This document shows, piece after piece, positions 1-12,965 of a stretch of 64,000 bases of DNA. Origin of the DNA: Lysobacter sp. TY2-98 (GTDB lineage: Bacteria; Pseudomonadota; Gammaproteobacteria; Xanthomonadales; Xanthomonadaceae); contig NZ_CP031413.1 of assembly GCF_003367355.1 (NCBI RefSeq), forward strand, positions 1,902,921 to 1,966,920. The letters run 5' to 3'. A model generated the notes under the pieces. That model was given only the letters and a program-made list of their open reading frames with translations, was not told the origin of the DNA and did not search any database. The stretch's first letter is position 1; each line of letters opens with the position of its first letter. The position numbers and the translations under genes were made by a program.

Positions 1-611
1 CCGATCCAGTACCACTGGCGGCCGCGTGGATCGACCTGCGAGACGCAGGCTTCGGCGCGATGTCGGTTGCCGAGCCGACCGACTTCGAAACCGGCCAGCG
101 CGTCCCACGGCACGTCGGGCACGTTGACGTTGAGGATGGTGTCGGCGGGCAGCGGATCGACCGCCAGCCGCGCGACCAGTTCGACGGCCGCGCGCGCCGC
201 AGTCTCGTAATGACGGCCGATGTGGTCCGCCGTCGCGAGCGACACCGCGATCGCCGGCAGGCCCAGGAAACGGCCTTCCATCGCCGCCGCGACGGTGCCC
301 GAATAGATGACGTCGTCGCCGAGATTCGCGGTGTTGTTGATGCCGGAGACGACGATGTCCGGCTCTTCGTCGAGCATGCCGGTGAGCGCGACATGCACGC
401 AGTCGGTCGGCGTGCCGTATACACGCCACGTGTTCGCGTCCTGCTGGATCACGCGGACCGGCATGTCGAGCGTGAGCGAATTGCTCGCGCCCGAGCGGTC
501 GCGATCCGGCGCGACGGTGATGACCGTGTGGCCGGCGGCGCGCAGGTGGTCCGCGAGGACGCGGATGCCCGGCGCGTCGACGCCGTCGTCGTTGCTGATC
601 AGAACTCGCAT
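1..611 (-). CDS. surE: 5'-nucleotidase SurE (3' end cut by window edge)
   Basis: Stationary-phase survival protein SurE is a metal-dependent nucleoside 5'-monophosphate phosphatase of the cytoplasm. The reverse strand reads [15 protein letters not shown] from the ATG at 611. It shows the paired Asp8-Asp9 metal ligands, the RSGAS segment near residue 40 and the later [10 protein letters not shown] loop, all family hallmarks. About 203 residues are visible of a family length near 250, so the C-terminus lies beyond base 1. It is transcribed divergently from the Smr gene across about 134 bp. SurE commonly neighbours truD/ispF/ispD in gammaproteobacteria, which agrees with the next genes. The identity is secure; only the end is missing. 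Confidence 0.93.
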   Translation of the reverse strand, partial: MRVLISNDDGVDAPGIRVLADHLRAAGHTVITVAPDRDRSGASNSLTLDMPVRVIQQDANTWRVYGTPTDCVHVALTGMLDEEPDIVVSGINNTANLGDDVIYSGTVAAAMEGRFLGLPAIAVSLATADHIGRHYETAARAAVELVARLAVDPLPADTILNVNVPDVPWDALAGFEVGRLGNRHRAEACVSQVDPRGRQWYWI

Positions 612-745
612 TCGAACTCGGAGCGCCGGGTGGAGGAACCGCCGGCGACGGCGGGGACTCATGATAGCCGAACGCACCCGTTGCCCATTCGCGTCATGAA
701 GACGCCGTCGCAGCGAAGCCCGCGCCGGCCCGCTACGCTGGCGAC

Positions 746-1294
746 ATGGGCGAGCACGATCTACGCGACGACGACTCAGAGCTGTTCCGGCAGGCGATCG
801 GCCCGGTGCGTCCGCTCGACGCCAAGCCGTTGCCCCCCGCCGCGCCCAAGCCCCGCCCACGCGCGCGCATGGCCGAACGCGACGAAGCCGCCGCCGCGCA
901 GGAATTCCGGCTTGCACTCGATGAACAGCTGCTGGGCGCCGGCGACGTGCTCAGTCATCGCGACGAGCGCCTACCGCCGGCTGCGTTCCAGCGTCTGAAG
1001 CGCGGTGAACTGTCGGCGCAGGAAGAGATCGATCTGCACGGACTCGATGCGCGCCAGGCGCAGTCGCTGCTACGCGCGTTTCTGGCGGACGCGCGCAAGC
1101 ACGGCGTCGGCTGCGTGCGCATCATCCATGGCAAAGGGCGCGGAGCTGCCGAACTCGACAGCAGCGGCGCGCCGGTGCTCAAGAACATGGTCGACCGCGT
1201 ACTCCGCCAGCGCGCGGACGTGCTGGGCTTCCATTCCGCCCCGCCCGCTCAGGGCGGGACGGGCGCGGTCGTGGTCGTGCTCGCGAAGCGTTAA
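746..1294 (+). CDS. Smr domain-containing protein
   Basis: A 182-residue protein with a charged, Pro-rich N-terminal half and a C-terminal Smr (MutS2-related) domain at about residues 94-182. The signature [12 protein letters not shown] and the later IIHGKGRG loop are clear. Smr domains of this stand-alone proteobacterial type are known or suspected nucleases acting on nicked or branched DNA or RNA; the substrate here cannot be told. It is divergent from surE. Its TAA stop overlaps the stop codon of the convergent lipoprotein gene by two bases, so the two transcripts run into each other with no room for a separate terminator. Confidence 0.88.
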   Translation: MGEHDLRDDDSELFRQAIGPVRPLDAKPLPPAAPKPRPRARMAERDEAAAAQEFRLALDEQLLGAGDVLSHRDERLPPAAFQRLKRGELSAQEEIDLHGLDARQAQSLLRAFLADARKHGVGCVRIIHGKGRGAAELDSSGAPVLKNMVDRVLRQRADVLGFHSAPPAQGGTGAVVVVLAKR

Positions 1295-1521
1295 CGCGGC
1301 GTCGGGTGCCGATGCTTGATCGGCGGATTGATCCAGGTCACGCCAGCGCCACGGATACGCGCCTGTTGCTCGACGCGGGCGATGTACTCGTCATCCTGCT
1401 GCACCGTGGCGACGCTGTGGGACGGCGCCGGAACGTAGGCAGCGGAGTCGTGCATGCTCGCGCAACCGGCAGCACTGCCGGCGAGGAGAACGACCAGAAA
1501 TGCGGAACGCATTGCGGACAT
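1291..1521 (-). CDS. Small putative lipoprotein, function unknown
   Basis: A 76-residue protein beginning MSAMRSAFLVV. The ATG at 1521 is preferred over an in-frame ATG 21 bases upstream because a strong GGAGGG lies seven bases or so before it. A hydrophobic signal ends in the lipobox AAGC, followed by CASMHDSA, so processing by signal peptidase II and anchoring in the envelope are expected. The mature part is short and polar (QQDDEYIARVEQQARIRG) with a basic tail. No known family was recognised. It lies upstream of, and on the same strand as nothing obviously coupled; its 3' end converges on the Smr gene. Confidence 0.7.
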   Translation of the reverse strand: MSAMRSAFLVVLLAGSAAGCASMHDSAAYVPAPSHSVATVQQDDEYIARVEQQARIRGAGVTWINPPIKHRHPTPR

Positions 1522-1634
1522 AAACCCTCCTTCGGACATCAACGCGGCGCCCGCCCCCGTGGCGAGCGTCGTCTTTGCTTATACGCCCGGCAGGTTCAGG
1601 TCGCGCGTGCAGAAGGTCCGACTTCGACGAACGG

Positions 1635-2675
1635 TCAGACGGAGCGACCGGCTGCCGACGTGACGTCGCCCAGGGCATCCAGAACGCAGGTGGCGTAGGC
1701 GCCCGGCGGTAGGCTGAAACGCAATTCCAGCGTGTATTCGGCCGGCCAGCGCCAGCCCATTGCATCGGGCCGCAGGCGCAGTGCGCGACGCTCCTGCTCG
1801 AGGCCCGCGCGCTCCAATCCCTGCTGCAGGGCCGGGCCGTTGTCGGCGTCGACGCAGGCGCGTTCGAGCTCGCGGCATGCGCCGGTCGTGCGCAACTCAC
1901 CGCGTCCCCACAGCGGTCCGGTCGGATGGATATCGAACGCAGCCAGCCGCGCAGCGAGTGCATCGTCGAACGATTCGGGTCCGAACACGCTGCGACGGCC
2001 ATCGAGCATCCAGACCTCGCCGTCGAGTGCGCCATCCCACGATCCCGTGCGCACGCGCTCGGCCAGTACGCGGTTGAAGAGTTCGGAGCGCGCCGCGGAG
2101 AGCAGCAGGCTGCGCTCCTCGCGGCGCACGCGCCGTCCGGCGAACATCGCCAGTGCCTGCGCGACGTTGTCGCCCGCGCGGCCGAATCGCTGCTCGCCGA
2201 AATAGTTGGGCACGCCGCGTTTAGAGATGCGGGACAGGCGCGCTTCGATCGCCGTGCGGTCGCCATCGACATCGCGCAGCGTGATCGTGAAGCGATTGCC
2301 GGCCAGCGCACCGCGCGGCAGTTTGCGCGCATGCCGCGTCGACGACAGCACGCGCAGCGATGCGTCCTCGAGAGCAGAGACGTCCGGCGATTCGCGTCCC
2401 GGCAGATGCACGGTGAATCGCTGTCGCGTCACCGCATGCCGATCCTTGAGCCCGGCGTAACCGATCGCGACTTCCTTGACGCCTGCCCACTCGGCGATGC
2501 GACGTGCGACGAAGGCGGTGTTCTGCCCGCGCTTCTCGATCTCGAGCAGCAGGTGCTCGCCGCTGCCCGTCGGTTCGAAGCCCGGGATCTCTTCGACGAT
2601 GAAATCGTCCTGCTGCGTGCGGAACGTCGCCGTCAGTACGGGCGCGCCATGCGCCTGCGGAAGTGCGGTGGACAT
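1635..2675 (-). CDS. truD: tRNA pseudouridine(13) synthase TruD
   Basis: TruD converts uridine 13 of tRNA-Glu to pseudouridine. The 346-residue product carries the family signature [14 protein letters not shown] with the catalytic Asp at residue 78, and the [10 protein letters not shown] motif near residue 160, both expected positions. The length is normal. Its ATG shares one base with the TGA of ispF (TGATG), so translation is probably coupled to that gene. The order ispD, ispF, truD, with surE nearby, is a conserved gammaproteobacterial arrangement. There is a 113-bp gap after its stop before the small lipoprotein gene. Confidence 0.95.
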   Translation of the reverse strand: MSTALPQAHGAPVLTATFRTQQDDFIVEEIPGFEPTGSGEHLLLEIEKRGQNTAFVARRIAEWAGVKEVAIGYAGLKDRHAVTRQRFTVHLPGRESPDVSALEDASLRVLSSTRHARKLPRGALAGNRFTITLRDVDGDRTAIEARLSRISKRGVPNYFGEQRFGRAGDNVAQALAMFAGRRVRREERSLLLSAARSELFNRVLAERVRTGSWDGALDGEVWMLDGRRSVFGPESFDDALAARLAAFDIHPTGPLWGRGELRTTGACRELERACVDADNGPALQQGLERAGLEQERRALRLRPDAMGWRWPAEYTLELRFSLPPGAYATCVLDALGDVTSAAGRSV

Positions 2676-3154
2676 CAGACCGACTCGAGCAGGCAGACCG
2701 CCATGGCCGCGATACCTTCCTCACGCCCGGTGAACCCGAGGCGCTCGGTGGTCGTCGCCTTGACGCTCACCGCGTCGATATCGATGCCCAGGTCAGCGGC
2801 GATGCATTCGCGCATCGCCTGCGCGTGCGGCCCGACCTTGGGGCGCTCGGCGAGCACGGTGGCGTCCACATTCGCCACGCGGAAACCGCGCTCCGCCGCG
2901 AGTGCAACGCAATGGCGCACGAAGGCGCGGCTGTCGGCATCGCGCCAGCGCTCGTCACTCGGCGGGAAGTGGCGGCCGATGTCCCCCAGCGCAAGCGCAC
3001 CGAGGATCGCATCGCAGAGCGCGTGCAACACGACATCGCCGTCGGAATGCGCGAGGACGCCGCGCGTGTGCGGGATACGCACGCCGCCCAGCATCACGTG
3101 GTCGCCGTCGCCGAATGCGTGAACGTCGAAGCCCTGGCCGATGCGCAGGCTCAT
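2675..3154 (-). CDS. ispF: 2-C-methyl-D-erythritol 2,4-cyclodiphosphate synthase
   Basis: IspF makes the cyclic diphosphate intermediate of the MEP isoprenoid pathway, releasing CMP. The 159-residue protein begins [15 protein letters not shown], giving the zinc ligands Asp10 and His12, with His44 in the segment [14 protein letters not shown]. The C-terminal [19 protein letters not shown] is the typical nucleotide-binding end. The length fits the homotrimeric enzyme. Its ATG overlaps the stop of the interposed exported-protein gene by four bases (ATGA) and its own stop overlaps the truD start, so three consecutive genes look translationally coupled. Confidence 0.97.
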   Translation of the reverse strand: MSLRIGQGFDVHAFGDGDHVMLGGVRIPHTRGVLAHSDGDVVLHALCDAILGALALGDIGRHFPPSDERWRDADSRAFVRHCVALAAERGFRVANVDATVLAERPKVGPHAQAMRECIAADLGIDIDAVSVKATTTERLGFTGREEGIAAMAVCLLESV

Positions 3155-3597
3155 TTGCTCAGCAACGCCTTGAGTACGCGCTTCTGGTCAATGCGCTCGC
3201 CCACCGCAGCCGAAGCCTTCGCGACGTCTGGATGGGTGAGGAAGTCCTGCATCGCGAGCTTGCCCAAGGCCTCGAATGCGGAACTGAAGCCATTGGTGCC
3301 GTCGGCCACCAACGCCGTCTTGACCTCGGCCGCGCAGTCGTCGGCGATCAGCCGCTCCATCACGCGCGCGGCGTCGGCTTCGAGCGTGGTGCGACGTTGC
3401 GGATCGATCGCGGAGAGGTCCGCGAGGTCCGGATGCGAAGACATCACGCTGTAGATCCAGCGCACCAGAACACGCCGGTCACCGGTGGAAGCCGAACGCC
3501 CGAGGCATTGCGAGAGCGCGTCGGACGTATCGCTCGCGAATGCCACGGAACTGGCCAGCAGCAGTGCGATACCCGCGATGACGGTCGTGATTTTCAT
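3151..3597 (-). CDS. Exported protein of unknown function between ispD and ispF
   Basis: A 148-residue protein with a clear Sec signal ([21 protein letters not shown], cleavage after AFA near residue 22). The mature part is helical, with Cys residues in SQCLGRS and DDCAAEV that could pair. The family was not recognised. It sits exactly between ispD and ispF, genes usually adjacent or fused, and overlaps both by ATGA junctions. It is therefore co-transcribed with the MEP-pathway genes, although a periplasmic protein has no obvious role in that cytoplasmic pathway. The gene itself is well supported by overlaps, signal and base composition; the function is unknown. Confidence 0.82.
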   Translation of the reverse strand: MKITTVIAGIALLLASSVAFASDTSDALSQCLGRSASTGDRRVLVRWIYSVMSSHPDLADLSAIDPQRRTTLEADAARVMERLIADDCAAEVKTALVADGTNGFSSAFEALGKLAMQDFLTHPDVAKASAAVGERIDQKRVLKALLSK

Positions 3598-4298
3598 GGA
3601 CTCCCCTGATGTCCGTGTTGAAGCAGGAACTCGACCAGCGCCCGATCCCCCGGCGCGGTCAGCTTGATGTTGTCTTCGCGGCCTTCCACGAGGCGCGGTC
3701 GCAGGCCGGCGCGTTCGAGCGCCATGGCCTCGTCGGTTACGGCGACACCGGCGTCCCGCGCGGAACGTAGCGCATCGCGCAGCACATTCAAGCGCGCTGC
3801 CTGCGGCGTGAGTGCGCGCCAGAGCTGCTCGCGCGGGACGGTGCCTTCGCTGTGGCCGCTGGCATCGACGCGCTTGAGGGTGTCGCGTACGGGCGAAGCT
3901 AGCAGCGCGCCGTCCGACTCGTCGCAGGCGACGGCTACGAGACGATCGAGATCAGCGAACTGCAGGTTCGGTCGCGCTGCGTCGTGCACGAGCACCAGCG
4001 TGTCGTCGCCAGCGATCAGCGCTAGCGCATCTAGCGCGGCAAGCACGGACGCCGCACGATCGGCACCGCCAACGCATGTGAGCACCCGCTTGCCGCGCAG
4101 CCCCGTCCAACCTGGCCAGCGCGCGTCATCCGGGCCCAGCGCGACCATCGCGCCGTCGACGCGTGGATGCGCGAGCAGCGCGTCGAGCGTGTGCGCGATC
4201 AGCGGACGACCCGCGATCTCGACATATTGCTTCGGCACATCGCCGCCAAAGCGGCTGCCGGTGCCGGCGGCGGGCACGACGGCCCAGACGCGCGTCAT
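3594..4298 (-). CDS. ispD: 2-C-methyl-D-erythritol 4-phosphate cytidylyltransferase
   Basis: IspD transfers CMP from CTP to methylerythritol 4-phosphate, the third step of the MEP pathway. The 234-residue product opens with the nucleotide-binding loop VVPAAGTGSRFGGDVPKQY, which contains the catalytic Arg and Lys positions of the family. The central VHDAARP motif follows, and the C-terminal EDNIKLTAPGD is typical. The start ATG overlaps the ftsB stop by four bases and the stop overlaps the next gene the same way. ftsB-ispD-ispF is a conserved order in gammaproteobacteria, here interrupted by one extra gene. Confidence 0.97.
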   Translation of the reverse strand: MTRVWAVVPAAGTGSRFGGDVPKQYVEIAGRPLIAHTLDALLAHPRVDGAMVALGPDDARWPGWTGLRGKRVLTCVGGADRAASVLAALDALALIAGDDTLVLVHDAARPNLQFADLDRLVAVACDESDGALLASPVRDTLKRVDASGHSEGTVPREQLWRALTPQAARLNVLRDALRSARDAGVAVTDEAMALERAGLRPRLVEGREDNIKLTAPGDRALVEFLLQHGHQGSP

Positions 4299-4639
4299 GG
4301 CGCCGGAGGCGCCGCAGCGGTGTCGGCGGGCTTCTGCACCGGGCGCGTGTTCTCGACGACGCGGTAGAACACTTCGCCCGGCTTGATCATTCCGAGTTCG
4401 CTGCGCGCACGATCCTCGACCGCGGCCTCGCCGGATTTCAGGTCCTCGACTTCGGCCGCGAGCGCCGCATTGCGCTGCTGCAATCCGCCGTTCTCGTGCA
4501 CCTGGGCATCGACCTGGCGCTGCAATGCATCGACCGCCTCACGGCCGCCCTCGCCGCGCCACAGCCGCGTCTGAAGGCCCACCAGCAGGACTGCCAGCAG
4601 GCCGATCAGGATCAGCAGGCCGTAGCGCGCTCGCGCCAT
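4295..4639 (-). CDS. ftsB: Cell division protein FtsB
   Basis: FtsB is a single-pass inner-membrane protein that forms the FtsQLB divisome complex. The 114-residue product has a short cytoplasmic Arg-rich start, a transmembrane segment at about residues 7-22 (YGLLILIGLLAVLLVG), and a periplasmic coiled coil with heptad-like spacing at about 35-72. The conserved motif ARSELGMIKPGEVFYR follows. A Pro/Ala-rich tail extends it somewhat beyond shorter homologues. It sits between eno (3 bp gap) and ispD (ATGA overlap), the classic eno-ftsB-ispD arrangement. Confidence 0.94.
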   Translation of the reverse strand: MARARYGLLILIGLLAVLLVGLQTRLWRGEGGREAVDALQRQVDAQVHENGGLQQRNAALAAEVEDLKSGEAAVEDRARSELGMIKPGEVFYRVVENTRPVQKPADTAAAPPAP

Positions 4640-4642
4640 CCG

Positions 4643-6779
<2,137 letters not shown>

Positions 6780-6849
6780 GGATAACTCCGGAACGTGGCG
6801 ACGCGCGCATCGCGCATCGCACGGAAAGACGGAACGCAGGCGATGCGCA

Positions 6850-9380
<2,531 letters not shown>

Positions 9381-9551
9381 GGAGCCTCCTTACATGGGGG
9401 ATATCGAACGAGCGGCTGTGCACCGATCGTCGGCCGTGGACCGTACGTGCCGGGCCCGTTCCCGATCCGTGAAGAGTTTGGAAGGGCCGAGTGGGCCGAT
9501 TCAGGCGCATCGCCTCAGTCCATGCGACGCGCTCTGTTAGCATTTCGACTA

Positions 9552-11462
9552 ATGAACAAGCGATATAACGCCGCCGACATCGAGGTGCTCTCCGGGCTGG
9601 ACCCGGTCAAGCGCCGCCCGGGCATGTACACGGATACCGCCCGCCCCAACCATCTGGCGCAGGAGGTCATCGACAACTCGGTCGACGAGGCCCTGGGCGG
9701 CCACGCGAAGACGATCGAGGTCACGCTGCACAGCGACGGCTCGTGCTCGGTGTCGGACGATGGCCGCGGCATGCCGGTCGACATCCATCCGGACGAACAG
9801 ATTCCCGGCGTCGAGCTGATCCTTACGCGCCTGCACGCGGGCGGCAAATTCAGCGGCAACAACTACACGTTCTCCGGCGGCCTGCACGGCGTCGGCGTCA
9901 GTGTGGTCAACGCGCTATCGAAGCTGGTCGACGTACGCATCAAGCGCGACGGCAACGAATACCGGATGACGTTCAAGGACGGCTTCCGCGACTCCGCCCT
10001 GGAAGTCATCGGCACCGTCGGCAAGAAGAACACCGGCACCCGCGTGCACTTCTGGCCGGACCCGAAGTATTTCGACACGCCGAAAATCAACGCACGGGCC
10101 CTGCGCCATCTGCTGCGCGCCAAAGCCGTACTGTGTCCCGGCCTCACCGTGCGTCTCCTCGACGAAACCACCGGCGAGCGCGACGAGTGGTATTTCGAGG
10201 ATGGCCTGCGCGATTACCTGCGCGGCGAACTCGGTGAGCGCGAAGTTCTGCCGCCGCAGCTGTTCGTCGGTTCGCTGGCGAAAGAAACCGAAGTCGTGGA
10301 CTGGGCCGCTGCATGGGTGCCGGAAGGCGAGCTCGTGCAGGAAAGCTACGTCAACCTGATTCCGACGGCGCAGCACGGCACGCACGTCAACGGCTTGCGC
10401 ACCGGGTTTACCGACGCGCTGCGCGAGTTCTGCGACTTCCGCAACCTGCTTCCGCGTGGCGTAAAGCTCGCGCCGGAAGACGTGTGGGATCGCGTCGCGT
10501 TCGTGCTGTCGATCAAGATGACCGACCCGCAGTTCTCCGGCCAGACGAAGGAACGCCTGTCATCGCGCCAGGCCGCGGGCTTCGTCGAATCCGCCGCACA
10601 CGACGCGTTCTCGCTGTGGCTCAACCAGCACGTCGATCTCGGTATGCGCATCGCGCAGCTCGCGATCGAACGCGCAGCGGCGCGCCTGAAGAGCGAGAAG
10701 GTGGTGCTGCGCAAGAAGGTGACGCAGGGGCCGGCGCTGCCGGGCAAGCTCGCTGACTGCGCATCGCAGGATCTTTCGCGTACGGAGCTGTTCCTCGTGG
10801 AAGGTGATTCGGCCGGTGGCAGCGCGCGCCAGGCGCGCGAGAAGGATTTCCAGGCGATCCTTCCGCTGCGCGGCAAGATCCTCAACACGTGGGAAGTCGC
10901 GTCCGGTGGCGTGCTCGCCTCGCAGGAAGTGCACGACCTCGCCGTCGCGATCGGGTGCGACCCGGGCAAGGACGATCTCTCCGGCCTGCGCTACGGCAAG
11001 GTGGTGATCCTCGCCGACGCCGACTCCGACGGCCTGCACATCGCGACGCTGCTGTCCGCGCTGTTCCTGCGCCACTTCCCGGCGCTGGTGCGCGAGGGCC
11101 ACGTGTTCGTGGCGATGCCGCCACTGTTCCGCGTCGACATCGGCAAGCAGGTCTTCTACGCGCTGGACGAAGAGGAAAAGCGGATCCTCATCGACCGCAT
11201 CGAGCGCGACCGCGCAGCGAAGAAGAAGGGCACGCCGACCGGGGCCATCTCGGTGACCCGCTTCAAGGGCCTCGGCGAGATGAATCCCGACCAGCTTCGC
11301 GAGTCGACGATGCATCCCGACACGCGCCGCCTCGTGCAGCTCACCGTCGACGACAATGACGCGACGCTCGCGCTGATGGACATGCTGCTGGCCAAGAAGC
11401 GTGCGTCCGACCGCAAGGCATGGCTGGAGAGCAAGGGCGATCTGGCGACGCTGGAGGTTTGA
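9552..11462 (+). CDS. parE: DNA topoisomerase IV subunit B
   Basis: ParE is the ATPase subunit of topoisomerase IV, which decatenates daughter chromosomes. From the ATG at 9552 it has 636 residues. It has the GHKL ATP-binding motifs (EVIDNSVDEALGG, DDGRGMPVDIH, LHAGGKF, GGLHGVGVSVVNAL) and the TOPRIM domain with EGDSAGGSA at 417-425 and the DADSDG metal site. The C-terminal RFKGLGEMNPDQL is diagnostic for the GyrB/ParE family. The lack of a GyrB-type TOPRIM insertion and the length support ParE over GyrB. The frame is open upstream, but ATG 9552 matches the family start. Confidence 0.95.
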   Translation: MNKRYNAADIEVLSGLDPVKRRPGMYTDTARPNHLAQEVIDNSVDEALGGHAKTIEVTLHSDGSCSVSDDGRGMPVDIHPDEQIPGVELILTRLHAGGKFSGNNYTFSGGLHGVGVSVVNALSKLVDVRIKRDGNEYRMTFKDGFRDSALEVIGTVGKKNTGTRVHFWPDPKYFDTPKINARALRHLLRAKAVLCPGLTVRLLDETTGERDEWYFEDGLRDYLRGELGEREVLPPQLFVGSLAKETEVVDWAAAWVPEGELVQESYVNLIPTAQHGTHVNGLRTGFTDALREFCDFRNLLPRGVKLAPEDVWDRVAFVLSIKMTDPQFSGQTKERLSSRQAAGFVESAAHDAFSLWLNQHVDLGMRIAQLAIERAAARLKSEKVVLRKKVTQGPALPGKLADCASQDLSRTELFLVEGDSAGGSARQAREKDFQAILPLRGKILNTWEVASGGVLASQEVHDLAVAIGCDPGKDDLSGLRYGKVVILADADSDGLHIATLLSALFLRHFPALVREGHVFVAMPPLFRVDIGKQVFYALDEEEKRILIDRIERDRAAKKKGTPTGAISVTRFKGLGEMNPDQLRESTMHPDTRRLVQLTVDDNDATLALMDMLLAKKRASDRKAWLESKGDLATLEV

Positions 11463-11725
11463 GGCGAAGCCATCACGATCTCGAACCGGCCCGAGTCGCG
11501 CGGCCCTTGTCTTGAGGTGACCCATCGCGCGGAACGTTTTGCGATCGTGCCTTCCGTCTGCGTTTCGTTGGATGGACACCTCCGCGGCAGTCGCGCAGCC
11601 GGTAGTTCTTTGCTTCGTAGATCGACGTGAACGGTCCATGGTCCGTGCGCCGGACCATCAACATCCCGTCGCGGATGAGCCCGCCGTGTACTCCATCGTC
11701 ATGCGCGGTCGTGGACGGTAGCGGC
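11463..11725. other. Gene-poor gap, 263 bp, with relatively low GC
   Basis: Between parE and the orphan antitoxin gene. It looks less GC-rich than its surroundings and contains the palindrome-like GGTCCATGGTCC near 11636 and no convincing terminator. A minus-strand frame across it (11473-11661) reads MLMVRRTDHGPFTSIYEAKN but has no recognisable domain. It may be a decayed gene remnant or simply the antitoxin promoter region. Confidence 0.4.
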
Positions 11726-12130
11726 ATGAACGCGAACCCGGATCTCGATGCTGTGCATGTTCACCGCGGTGATGCGCGCGTGTCGGCCGAAGCGCTGGCG
11801 CTTGACGCGCGGCGGGCGATCGCCGCATTAGGACTGCGCAGCGGCGAAGTGCGGGCGCTCGCCGGCACCGACGATGTCATGGCGTCGGGAATTCTCGCCG
11901 GCACCGCGCGCATCGCACCGACCAGCGAGGTCGCCCAACGCTTGCTGCTCCTCGTGCGCCTGCATCGCGCCCTCGGTGATGTCTACGGGTCGACCGACCG
12001 GATGGATCGCTGGCTCGACGCCGAGGAACCGGCGCTGCGCGCGCGGCCGCGCGATCTCATGCGTACATCCAACGGCCTCGCACGTGTGGTGGCGAACGTC
12101 GAAGGGCGGTGCAAGGACTGCCTCTGGTAG
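11726..12130 (+). CDS. Orphan MbcA/ParS/Xre-type antitoxin-like protein (DUF2384)
   Basis: A 134-residue protein. The N-terminal two thirds is helical and looks like the Xre-like DNA-binding fold of this antitoxin family. The C-terminal part, RMDRWLDAEEPALRARPRDLMRTSNGLARVVANVEG, was recognised by its DxWL...P..L..RP.DLL.T..G...V pattern as the DUF2384 toxin-binding domain. Such antitoxins normally precede a RES-domain toxin that depletes NAD+. Here the next gene is the convergent hutG with 3 bp between stops, so no partner is present. The ATG at 11726 is the start giving the compact domain; a longer in-frame start at 11627 has no conserved sequence. Confidence 0.65.
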   Translation: MNANPDLDAVHVHRGDARVSAEALALDARRAIAALGLRSGEVRALAGTDDVMASGILAGTARIAPTSEVAQRLLLLVRLHRALGDVYGSTDRMDRWLDAEEPALRARPRDLMRTSNGLARVVANVEGRCKDCLW

Positions 12131-12133
12131 CGA

Positions 12134-12949
12134 TCAGCCGCGCGCGAATTCGATCGACGCGCGAAGCAGGCGTTCCAGGACTGATTGCAGACCGGTGGCA
12201 CGCGCGTGGTCGTACACGAAGCTCGCTTCATCCATGTAGGTGCGCTGGCTGGTTTCGAGCTGCACGGCGTGGATGCCGTCGTCGGGTCGGCCGTAGTGGC
12301 GGGTGATGTAGCCGCCCTTGAAGCGTCCGTTCGCGACCCAGTCGAACGCGGCTTGATCACCCAGCACCTGTTCCAGCGACCGCTGCAACGCGGGCGCGCA
12401 GCTCGCGCCACCGGAAGTACCGACGTTGAGGTCCGGCAGTCGCCCTTCGAAGAGGAACGCAAGGTCGCTGCCACGAATCGAATGCCCTTCCCACAGCACG
12501 ACACGACCGTGCGTGTCGCGCAGGCGCACGAGTTCGGCCTGCAGCGCCTCGTGATACGGGCGCCAGTACGTTTCGACGCGCGCACGCACTTCGTCTTCGT
12601 CCGGCTGCGCGCCTTCGAGATAGACGTCGTCGCCGGTGAAGCGGCGTGTCGGGCACAGGCCGGTGGTGTTCTGGCCCGGATACAGCGAGGTATCGTCCGG
12701 CGGACGATTGAGGTCGACGACGTAGCGCGAGTAGCGTGGCACCAGCAGTGACGCGCCGAGCACGTCGCGCGCGAACGCGTAAAGGCGCGAGACGTGCCAG
12801 TCGGTATCGGGCGTGCGGCGCGCCTCGTTGGTCATGCGCGCGGCGAGCCCATCGGGAATCGCGCTGCCGTCGTGCGGCAGGCTGACCAGCAGCGGCGCGC
12901 GACCGCGATGCAGCGTGAACGTGTCGGTGGTGAGGACGTCGTCGGTCAT
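12134..12949 (-). CDS. hutG: N-formylglutamate deformylase
   Basis: HutG hydrolyses N-formylglutamate to glutamate and formate, the last step of the five-step histidine degradation route. The 271-residue protein shows the family features LLVSLPHDGSAIP near residue 20, the DLNRPPDD segment, LWEGHSIRGSDLAFLFEGRLPDLNVGT region and YMDEAS near the end. It is 16 bp downstream of the glutathione reductase gene on the same strand and far from the other hut genes of the window (hutU, hutF, hutI, near 50-60 kb). The presence of HutF rather than HutE there agrees with a need for HutG. Confidence 0.92.
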   Translation of the reverse strand: MTDDVLTTDTFTLHRGRAPLLVSLPHDGSAIPDGLAARMTNEARRTPDTDWHVSRLYAFARDVLGASLLVPRYSRYVVDLNRPPDDTSLYPGQNTTGLCPTRRFTGDDVYLEGAQPDEDEVRARVETYWRPYHEALQAELVRLRDTHGRVVLWEGHSIRGSDLAFLFEGRLPDLNVGTSGGASCAPALQRSLEQVLGDQAAFDWVANGRFKGGYITRHYGRPDDGIHAVQLETSQRTYMDEASFVYDHARATGLQSVLERLLRASIEFARG

Positions 12950-12965
12950 GGCGTTCGCGCGATGC

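Noticed and set aside
11473..11727. Minus-strand 84-codon frame reading MLMVRRTDHGPFTSIYEAKN
   Set aside because: Plausible-looking stretch but no start signal, no family and lower-GC region; left as intergenic remnant.
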